Shown: positions 1 to 6,942 of the stretch, in pieces
Layout: each line of letters starts with the position of its first letter
How positions within the stretch are numbered: the first letter of the stretch is position 1
Source: Crocinitomix sp.
GTDB lineage: Bacteria; Bacteroidota; Bacteroidia; Flavobacteriales_D; Crocinitomicaceae
DNA length: 52,723 nt
NCBI GenBank assembly: GCA_013138735.1
Contig: WTCE01000027.1
Location: 1 to 52,723, forward strand
Direction of reading: 5' to 3'
The notes under the pieces: generated by a model
The model's input: the letters and a program-made list of their open reading frames with translations, nothing else
Database searches by the model: none
Told to the model about the DNA's origin: nothing
Made by a program: the position numbers and the translations under genes

Positions 1-960
1 GTTTGGTTGCGGAATAAAGCTAAAATTCACACCCAATGAATCTATTTTATAATCGGGATGACCTACCACTTGAAAAGGAGTCTCTGTTCCACGCCCAATA
101 CTTACCTCAGTGCCTTCAAAAAAGCAAAGACTTGGATACATATAAACCGAAGCCATATCTGGCAAGTTTGGTGACGGAGCAATTGGCAATTCATAATACT
201 TTGTGTGATCCCAGCCCTCGCATGGAATAATCATCATTTGACATTGAACGCCACCTGCTAACCATTCCTGGCCATTAATCATTTGGGCATATTCACCAAC
301 TGTCATTCCATGAACAACAGGCACCTCATGCATGCCTACAAAAGATGAAAAGTCGTCTTTCAAAATTGGGCCATCAACATAATGTCCATTCGGATTTGGA
401 CGATCTAAAATCATTAGTTTAATCCCTTCCTCGGCCACAGCTTCCATTACATTATGTAAAGTAGATATGTAAGTATAAAAACGAACACCTACATCTTGTA
501 TATCAAAAATCACAACATTAATTCCAGCCAATTGACTGGCAGATGGCTTGCGATTGGTTCCATAAAGTGAAAAGATAGGAATACCTGTCTTTTCATCAAT
601 TTCACTATTTACTTTTTCGCCAGCATCAGCAGTACCTCTAAATCCATGCTCTGGCGAAAACACACGGACAACATTTAATCCAGCACCTAATAAGGTATCT
701 ACTAAATGCGCGTTACCAACCATTGAAGATTGATTCCCAACAACTGCGATAGTCATGCCTTCCATCATAGGGAAATAGGCTTCGGTCATTTCGGCGCCTA
801 CCTTAACATCTTCATTGCAATATAATTTTTCGACAACAACAAGTGTATCTTCTATTTCCGTCATATTTTCTGACGCCTCAGTAACCGTATCGTTTTGACT
901 ACCAGCAGAACAGCTAACTAAGAGCAATGTGAATAGGCAAATATTAAATTTTATCATCAT
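1..960 (-). CDS. namZ: NamZ-like (DUF1343) exo-beta-N-acetylmuramidase, 3' end cut by window edge
   Basis: The reverse strand is open from an ATG at 960 to the first base of the window (320 codons, no stop), so the C-terminus is missing. The N-terminus MMIKFNICLFTLLLVSC is a lipoprotein signal with a probable lipid-modified Cys17. The mature part carries the DUF1343 pattern: VGNQSSMVGNAHLVDTLL, then FSPEHGFRG, FDIQDVGVRFYTYISTL, LDRPNPNG and a late GRGTETPFQ. In the characterised family member, NamZ of Bacillus, this fold removes terminal N-acetylmuramic acid from peptidoglycan fragments, and Bacteroidota homologues sit beside MurNAc recycling genes. A periplasmic-facing lipoprotein in wall recycling is therefore likely. 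It is divergently transcribed from the permease gene, with only 36 bases between the starts. An ATG three bases downstream is an equally possible start. Confidence 0.88.
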   Translation of the reverse strand, partial: MMIKFNICLFTLLLVSCSAGSQNDTVTEASENMTEIEDTLVVVEKLYCNEDVKVGAEMTEAYFPMMEGMTIAVVGNQSSMVGNAHLVDTLLGAGLNVVRVFSPEHGFRGTADAGEKVNSEIDEKTGIPIFSLYGTNRKPSASQLAGINVVIFDIQDVGVRFYTYISTLHNVMEAVAEEGIKLMILDRPNPNGHYVDGPILKDDFSSFVGMHEVPVVHGMTVGEYAQMINGQEWLAGGVQCQMMIIPCEGWDHTKYYELPIAPSPNLPDMASVYMYPSLCFFEGTEVSIGRGTETPFQVVGHPDYKIDSLGVNFSFIPQPN

Positions 961-969
961 TATAAATCT

Positions 970-977
970 TACATTTG
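970..977 (+). promoter_or_regulatory. -7 box TACATTTG for the ABC permease gene
   Basis: TACATTTG matches the Bacteroidota housekeeping -7 consensus TAnnTTTG and lies about 20 bases before the TTG start at 997. This supports that start and implies a leader of roughly 15 bases. No convincing -33 TTG is seen at the usual 17-23 base spacing. Confidence 0.5.
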
Positions 978-996
978 TGCCGTAAATGTAGTCATT

Positions 997-2634
997 TTGA
1001 AAACCGAATTATTCATAGCAAGACGAATAATGAGCGGAGGGAAAGATAAAAGCAAGCTTTCAAGGCCAATTGTTGTTATCTCTCTCACCAGTATCATTTT
1101 AGGAGTCGCCATTATGCTCATCACTGTTTCAGTGATTTCTGGATTCCAAGAAGGAATTAGGGATAAGGTGATTGGATTCGGGTCACATATTCAAATTACA
1201 GAACAAGGTTTAAGTAGTAGTATGGAGTCTACTCCCATCCTAATTGAGCAAGATTTTTATCCTTCTTTAGAGGAAAAACCTTCGATCAAAAAAATTCAAA
1301 TTTTCGGCTACAAGCCAGCCATTTTACAATCCTATAGAGATTCTGTTTCGTTTAATATTCAAAATAGAGATACGAGTCGCTCCAGTTTGGACATTTTAGG
1401 GGTTGTATTTAAAGGGATTGATCAAAATTATGATTGGTCCTTTTTTGAGGACAAAGTTATTGAAGGCCGCTTAATCAATTTTGACAGCATTAATAAGGAA
1501 GTCATGATTTCGGAGCACATTGCCACTTTAATGGGATATGCGATTGGTGATAAATGTGATGCCTTTTTTATTCGTGATAATTCTGGCCCTAAAAAACAGA
1601 AGTTTGAAATTGTCGGTATTTACAATTCTGGTTTCGCTGATTTTGATAAAAAATTGATTTTCACCCAAATTCACCACATTCAAAAATTAAATGATTGGGG
1701 GGTTCAAACTTTTGTAACACTCGCGGACACCTGCATTAATGATCAGTTTGTATTAAAAGGCATAACCTCTGGAGGTTCCAAAGTTTATGAATATGATTGG
1801 GGACGTGGTTATTTTCCTAACAAATATTATCCAATTTTAAATAAATCGGGAAAGCTGCGTTTAATTTCAACCGATTTTTCGCTCAACCCTTTAGCTTCTC
1901 GTCAAAGTCCACAATCAATTCCTGACACCGCTTTTATCAAAATAGAAATTGATTCACTTTGCCCTTGCAATGAAAAGAACTTGGCTTTGATTGAATATAC
2001 AAGCGCCAATGAAATTAGTGCACCATTTGGCACCATATACATTAAAAACGGTAAGGGCACGCATCATTTATACACGGGTGGTTTTGAGGTTCTAATTAAT
2101 GAATGGAAGGACTTAGAAAACATGAATGATCTTATTCTAGACGAAATTCCATACGATTTAAAAACCACAGAAATTACAGAAATGCACCGTGATATTTTTG
2201 CTTGGTTAGACCTGTTGGATATGAATATATTGATAATCATTATACTCATTCTAGTCGTATCACTCATTAACATGATTACCTCATTATTGGTCCTTATTCT
2301 TGAAAAAACAAATATGATTGGGATCCTCAAATCAATGGGGGGCTATAATTCAAGTATTCGGAAAATATTCATCTTCAATGCCTTGTTCTTGCTGTCACGC
2401 GGCCTATTATGGGGTAATGTTTTAGGACTAGGTTTGCTTGCTTTCCAGTATTTCACAGGTTTCTTTTCATTGAACGCCGCCGTCTACTCATTAGACACTA
2501 TTCCAGTTGATTTTAATGTATTGCATATCCTCTACATCAATCTGTTAACAATTTTGGTCTGCTTCTTAATTCTTATCATTCCAAGCTATTTAGTTACCAA
2601 AATTGACCCTATCAAAGCAATTCGCTTTGATTAG
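997..2634 (+). CDS. FtsX-like ABC transporter permease, LolC/LolE type
   Basis: The 545-residue protein has one N-terminal membrane segment (about residues 24-50), a long periplasmic region, and three C-terminal membrane segments (about 409-436, 456-486 and 510-535), the layout of MacB/LolC/FtsX permeases. The opening ELFIARR followed by SRPIVVISL is typical of Bacteroidota LolC/E homologues, which extract lipoproteins from the inner membrane with an ATPase partner. The periplasmic region (about 360 residues) is longer than in proteobacterial LolC/E. The end TKIDPIKAIRFD matches the conserved family tail. Translation starts at TTG; no earlier ATG exists, and the N-terminal match to the family begins here. 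No ATPase gene is adjacent, so the partner must be elsewhere. Substrate is inferred from family membership only. Confidence 0.85.
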   Translation: MKTELFIARRIMSGGKDKSKLSRPIVVISLTSIILGVAIMLITVSVISGFQEGIRDKVIGFGSHIQITEQGLSSSMESTPILIEQDFYPSLEEKPSIKKIQIFGYKPAILQSYRDSVSFNIQNRDTSRSSLDILGVVFKGIDQNYDWSFFEDKVIEGRLINFDSINKEVMISEHIATLMGYAIGDKCDAFFIRDNSGPKKQKFEIVGIYNSGFADFDKKLIFTQIHHIQKLNDWGVQTFVTLADTCINDQFVLKGITSGGSKVYEYDWGRGYFPNKYYPILNKSGKLRLISTDFSLNPLASRQSPQSIPDTAFIKIEIDSLCPCNEKNLALIEYTSANEISAPFGTIYIKNGKGTHHLYTGGFEVLINEWKDLENMNDLILDEIPYDLKTTEITEMHRDIFAWLDLLDMNILIIIILILVVSLINMITSLLVLILEKTNMIGILKSMGGYNSSIRKIFIFNALFLLSRGLLWGNVLGLGLLAFQYFTGFFSLNAAVYSLDTIPVDFNVLHILYINLLTILVCFLILIIPSYLVTKIDPIKAIRFD

Positions 2635-2706
2635 TTCTGTCAGAATCTACACATTTTTTTTGCTTTAATTCTTGACTTAAATCAAGGTAAAACAGAAAAT
2701 TTCGAT

Positions 2707-2714
2707 TAAATTTG
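2707..2714 (+). promoter_or_regulatory. -7 box TAAATTTG for the E2 gene
   Basis: TAAATTTG matches TAnnTTTG and lies 24 bases before the ATG of the acyltransferase gene, within the 104-base gap after the permease. A TTG at the optimal -33 distance is not present. Confidence 0.45.
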
Positions 2715-2738
2715 TCACTCAATTATTAAGAATTAGAA

Positions 2739-4097
2739 ATGGCTGAAATTGAAATCAGACTTCCGAAAATGGGGGAAAGCGTAACAGAAGCAACCATCAC
2801 CAATTGGTTGAAAGAAGTTGGCGATACCGTAGAAATGGACGAGCCTCTTGTAGAGGTTGCAACCGATAAGGTAGATAACGAATTACCTTCTGAAGCAGAA
2901 GGTGTATTAGTAAAGCGACTTTTTGAAAAAGATGACGTAGTTCAAGTTGGAGATGTGATTGCGGTCATTTCTACTGATGGAGATAGCGCACCAGACACTT
3001 CTACCGGTGGATCTGAAACAGTTACAGAACAAGTTGTAGCGGAAGCTGCAGTTGCAGTAGCTGCTCCAGTTGTATCTAATGGAGTTGCAGTAGTTGAATT
3101 AAGTAAAGCTGGACCATCTGGTCGTTTCTACTCACCTTTAGTAAGAAGTATAGCGAAGGAAGAAGGAATTTCAATGGAACAACTTGAAACATTAGTTGGA
3201 TCTGGAGAAAACAACCGCGTGACTAAGAAAGACATGCTGAATTTTATTAAAGATGGTGGCGTTGCGGTAGCAACAAAAGCAGCTGTAGCAGCTCCAACTG
3301 AAAATAAAACGGCAAAAGCTGTTGCTCCAACGAAAACAACTTCAACTCATATTACAAAAACTGAGGCCCCAGCGCTGCCAGTTCATGAGGGAGATGAAAT
3401 TATTGAGATGGACAGAATGCGTAGGTTAATCGCTGACCATATGGTTATGTCGGTTCAAACTTCACCGCATGTTACATCTTATGTTGAAGCTGATGTCACG
3501 AATTTAGTTATGTGGCGTAATAAAGTGAAAAATGATTTCCTAAAAAACGAAGGAGAAAAAATCACCTTCACACCAATCTTTATAGAAGCTATTATTAAGG
3601 CTATTAAAGATTTCCCTATGGTAAATGTTTCCGTTAGCGGGAATAACATTATTAAACGGAAGGATATTAATATCGGAATGGCAACCGCCCTTCCTTCAGG
3701 AAATTTAATTGTACCTGTAATTAAGAAAGCCGATAATTTAAACTTGACTGGCTTAACAAAACAAGTAAATTCATTAGCGAACAAGGCAAGAAATAACAAA
3801 TTAAACTCTGACGATATTTCGGGAGGCACATATACAGTTACCAATGTTGGAACATTTGGAAATGTGATGGGAACACCTATTATTAATCAACCTCAAGTTG
3901 CAATTATGGCAGTAGGAGCGATTCGTAAGGTTCCAGCTGTAATAGAAACGCCACAAGGCGACGCTATCGCAATTAGACATAAAATGTTCTTATCTCATTC
4001 ATATGACCACAGAGTTGTAGATGGTGCATTAGGTGGAATGTTTGTTAGAAGAGTTGCAGATTATTTAGAACAGTTCGATATTAATCGAGAATTGTAA
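2739..4097 (+). CDS. Dihydrolipoamide acyltransferase (E2) of a 2-oxoacid dehydrogenase complex
   Basis: E2 core subunit, transferring acyl groups from a lipoyl arm to coenzyme A. The 452 residues show an N-terminal lipoyl domain (1-80) with the lipoylated lysine K44 in TDKVDNE, an Ala/Val-rich flexible linker, a peripheral subunit-binding domain (about 131-168, SPLVRSIAKEEGI), a second linker, and the catalytic domain from about 220. The active site is HRVVDG with H424 and D428. The MGESVTEATITNWLK opening is typical of the pyruvate/branched-chain E2 of Bacteroidota. Only one lipoyl domain is present. E1 and E3 genes are not adjacent, so whether it serves pyruvate, branched-chain oxoacids or 2-oxoglutarate cannot be decided from this sequence. 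Confidence 0.93.
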   Translation: MAEIEIRLPKMGESVTEATITNWLKEVGDTVEMDEPLVEVATDKVDNELPSEAEGVLVKRLFEKDDVVQVGDVIAVISTDGDSAPDTSTGGSETVTEQVVAEAAVAVAAPVVSNGVAVVELSKAGPSGRFYSPLVRSIAKEEGISMEQLETLVGSGENNRVTKKDMLNFIKDGGVAVATKAAVAAPTENKTAKAVAPTKTTSTHITKTEAPALPVHEGDEIIEMDRMRRLIADHMVMSVQTSPHVTSYVEADVTNLVMWRNKVKNDFLKNEGEKITFTPIFIEAIIKAIKDFPMVNVSVSGNNIIKRKDINIGMATALPSGNLIVPVIKKADNLNLTGLTKQVNSLANKARNNKLNSDDISGGTYTVTNVGTFGNVMGTPIINQPQVAIMAVGAIRKVPAVIETPQGDAIAIRHKMFLSHSYDHRVVDGALGGMFVRRVADYLEQFDINREL

Positions 4098-4461
4098 AAC
4101 CTTCGTTTAACTTAATCCGAATTTCCGCAGAAGTCCTTAAAATGTGAGAGTTTTAATTAAAAAAACACGCTCTTTCGTTTCGTAAACGGCAAAATAATTG
4201 TGCGAAATCGCTAAAAATGCGGAGATACGCGAAAGGATTAACGAGTTAATTTGAAGTTTTTCCTGTGGAAAGGCTGCTGTTTCAAATACTTTCTGGTTCC
4301 GATTGCTACGAGGAGATTTAAATCACTAATTCTTAGAACGGATTTTTTGAATCACGCATTATCCTTCAAACCCATGCCTTGCCTAAGAAAACTAAAATCT
4401 ACTGCGAGTGTTTGAATAAAAGCAAACTCAGGTTATAAACAATTGAGCGTAAAAAAGTTTA
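4098..4461 (+). other. Gene-free stretch, candidate structured RNA or regulatory leader
   Basis: No convincing reading frame occupies the 415 bases between the E2 stop and the PorE-like start. The stretch ends in a strong factor-independent terminator that abuts the next gene. It contains short dyads such as CGTTT-CGT-AAACG near 4178 and a repeated GCGAAA. I looked for signatures of tmRNA, RNase P RNA and SRP RNA and found none. It could be a small RNA (6S-like or other), a long 3' UTR of the E2 transcript, or an attenuator leader for the downstream operon. Confidence 0.35.
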
Positions 4462-4498
4462 AAAGCCACACCCTATAAGGTGCGGCTTTATTTTTTTT
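4462..4498 (+). terminator. Factor-independent terminator immediately before the PorE-like genes
   Basis: A stem AAAGCC-A-CACC pairs with GGTG-C-GGCTTT (one A/C mismatch) around the loop CTATAA and is followed by A then eight T. It ends only 14 bases before the ATG at 4513, leaving little room for a separate promoter. Confidence 0.85.
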
Positions 4499-4512
4499 CT
4501 TTGAGGTTGATT

Positions 4513-6942
4513 ATGTCTAGACTCGTGAAATTTACATTTCTGATTGCAGCACTAACAACTTTTAGTGTCGCTTACGCCCAACCTGAAAAGGAAGCGTTAC
4601 GGGTAAAGCTTAAGGATGCTAACTTTAGCCAGAAGTTTGAAGTAGGAGTCAATTTATATTACGATAAAGTATACATAGATGCACTTTACGTATGGGAAAT
4701 CTTATTAGAAGAAGACCCTAAAAATGCCAATCTTTTATATAAGGCAGGGATGTGTTACATTTCTCTGAATAAAGAAGCAGAAGCACTTCCGTACTTTGAA
4801 AAAGCACAGTATTCGGTCGATAAAAACTATAATCCATCCTCATATCTCGAAAGAAATGCACCGCCAGAGGTACTTTACTATCTTGCAAAATCCAATCACG
4901 TGAATGGACGAATTGATTCGGCCTCGTCACAATATTCATTTTTTGTAGACAACACCCATAAGAAACACGATAAATATAACCGAGGGGTTTTGGGAAAAAA
5001 ACAATGTGCGAATGCAAAACGCCTTATCGCTTCTCCCCGTCCTTATATCATTAAAAATATAGGTTCAGTTGTAAACAAAACTACACCTGAATATAGCCCT
5101 GTAATCTCTGTTGATGGAACCACATTATTCTTTACTTCCAAAAGAATGCGATCAGACAGCACCAATTTTGAGCAAATCAGTTATGAAAACGGATTGCATT
5201 ATGAAGATATCTACGTTTGTTATCGCGACCGAGACGGAAATTGGACAACACCTGAATATTTAGGATTCTGTCGCCCAAGAAGAAATGACGCTTCCATCTC
5301 AGCTTCAGCAGACGGACAAACTGTATTCGTTTATCAGGATATAAATGGTGGAGACGTCTATTACTCAACAAACACAGACACGTCATTTAATAACCTGCAA
5401 GAATTTCCAGCTGAAGAATTAAACACCGAGCATTGGGAAAGTCATGCAACAATGAGCAACGACGAAAATTATTTATACTTCGTTTCTGACAGGCCAGGCG
5501 GTTTGGGTGGTAGAGATATTTATCGTTTAAAAAAATTACCGAATGGTGAATGGAGTAAGGCCTTTAATTTAGGACCTACAATTAACTCAGAGTTTGACGA
5601 GGAATCTCCGTTTTTAGGAGTAGATAATAAAACCATGTACTATAGTTCAAACGGCCCGCGCAGTATGGGTGGTTTTGACATATTTGTAACACAAATTGAT
5701 GAGGAAGATCATTGGAGCGAACCTGTGAATATGGGCTATCCATTAAACACGGTTGATGATGATATTTTCTATACTACAACTGCGGATGGAAGAACGGGCT
5801 ACTATAGCTCTGAGAAATTAGACGGGCAAGGAGATAAGGATATTTATTCTGTTTATGGTGACAATAATTATATTCAAAACGTTGCTGTTTTAATTGGGTT
5901 TATTTTAACGTCAGATGATTCAAGAATTCCACCGGGAATTTCAATAGAAGTACAAGATCTATCCGAGAATACAGGCATAAAAAAATATTCACCTCGACGA
6001 CGTGACGGTGGTTATGTGCTAACATTAATCCCTTGTCACACTTATCAAATTGATTATATCTTGGATGACACCAATACATTTCATCAAACGGAATTATACG
6101 TTCCATGTAACTCATCTTATCAGGAGATTCAGCATGAGCTTTTTTTAGACATGGTCGATTTAACCGCCACACAAGTATTAACCGAAGAGGATTCTGTGAT
6201 TGTTGAACGCCAAGAAAAGGGGATGACTTGTAACTTAGTTTACAAAATTCAAGTGGGGGCATTCAAAAAAGACTTACCTGTATCATACTATAAAAAATAC
6301 AATCCTATTACCACCGAACTATTAGGTAAAAACATTACACGTTATATGTTAGGTGCCTTTGATGAATATATTTTGGCAGAAAAGGTGAGACAAGAAGTGT
6401 TGGACAAATATGCTGATGCATTTGTAGTTGCTTATTTGAATGCAGTTAGAATTCCAACTTCCACAGCTAGAGATCTTGAAAATGGCGTAATTGAATGTGA
6501 TGAAAGTTTATATCCAAAAGTACAATCGCATGTAGATTCGCTTGCAACATATACGGACTTGATTAAAGGACCATATTACCAGCATTTCTTTGGCTACAAC
6601 AAAGACAAATTCGATTATAAAAATGATAATTTCAGAGTATTTGTTCAAGGAATCAAAGAAATTATAGACAAAGGCTTGCCTGTAACCGTCATTATTAGAT
6701 CAAGTGCATCTCACGTGCCAACAAGAGCATATAAAGACAATCAAGATCTTGCCGTTCACCGTTTAAATAATGGAAAAAGCACATTAACAACATTACTGGA
6801 AGAGTTTGGAGTAGACTTGACCCAAATCAATATTGTATTGCAGGAAGCTTCCGTAAATGGACCTGAATATAAAAATGATGCGAAGGAAAACCGATACATC
6901 TACCAAAAATTCCAATACATCAAATTTGATCTTGAATTTTAA
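4513..6942 (+). CDS. PorE-like TPR / PD40 propeller protein with SPOR-like segment and degenerate OmpA-like end
   Basis: Secreted envelope protein of 809 residues. The signal peptide MSRLVKFTFLIAALTTFSVAYAQ is followed by TPR-like helices (about 40-110), a PD40 beta-propeller (about 195-445, with repeated FTS/FVSDRPGG/YYSSNGP blades), a carboxypeptidase-regulatory-like domain (about 455-530), a SPOR-like segment beginning YKIQVGAF (about 575) and a C-terminal domain resembling OmpA in spacing but without the usual GHTD and NRRVE residues. The PorE family anchors T9SS rings to peptidoglycan in Porphyromonas. A longer frame from a GTG at 4480 was rejected because that codon lies inside the terminator stem and would put 11 residues before the signal peptide. 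The stop overlaps the next ATG by one base (TAATG), so the two genes are probably translationally coupled. Confidence 0.82.
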   Translation: MSRLVKFTFLIAALTTFSVAYAQPEKEALRVKLKDANFSQKFEVGVNLYYDKVYIDALYVWEILLEEDPKNANLLYKAGMCYISLNKEAEALPYFEKAQYSVDKNYNPSSYLERNAPPEVLYYLAKSNHVNGRIDSASSQYSFFVDNTHKKHDKYNRGVLGKKQCANAKRLIASPRPYIIKNIGSVVNKTTPEYSPVISVDGTTLFFTSKRMRSDSTNFEQISYENGLHYEDIYVCYRDRDGNWTTPEYLGFCRPRRNDASISASADGQTVFVYQDINGGDVYYSTNTDTSFNNLQEFPAEELNTEHWESHATMSNDENYLYFVSDRPGGLGGRDIYRLKKLPNGEWSKAFNLGPTINSEFDEESPFLGVDNKTMYYSSNGPRSMGGFDIFVTQIDEEDHWSEPVNMGYPLNTVDDDIFYTTTADGRTGYYSSEKLDGQGDKDIYSVYGDNNYIQNVAVLIGFILTSDDSRIPPGISIEVQDLSENTGIKKYSPRRRDGGYVLTLIPCHTYQIDYILDDTNTFHQTELYVPCNSSYQEIQHELFLDMVDLTATQVLTEEDSVIVERQEKGMTCNLVYKIQVGAFKKDLPVSYYKKYNPITTELLGKNITRYMLGAFDEYILAEKVRQEVLDKYADAFVVAYLNAVRIPTSTARDLENGVIECDESLYPKVQSHVDSLATYTDLIKGPYYQHFFGYNKDKFDYKNDNFRVFVQGIKEIIDKGLPVTVIIRSSASHVPTRAYKDNQDLAVHRLNNGKSTLTTLLEEFGVDLTQINIVLQEASVNGPEYKNDAKENRYIYQKFQYIKFDLEF

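Noticed and set aside
2064-2330. Minus-strand open frame within the ABC permease gene
   Set aside because: It is a shadow of the permease coding sequence and has no homology-like features or ribosome binding context.
4098-4461. tmRNA, RNase P RNA or SRP RNA
   Set aside because: None of their conserved segments (tag peptide codons and T-arm, GAGGAAAGTCC, or GGAAGGAAGCA) can be found.
4480-4512. GTG start 33 bases before the ATG of the PorE-like gene
   Set aside because: The codon lies within the terminator stem, and the extra residues would precede a normal signal peptide.
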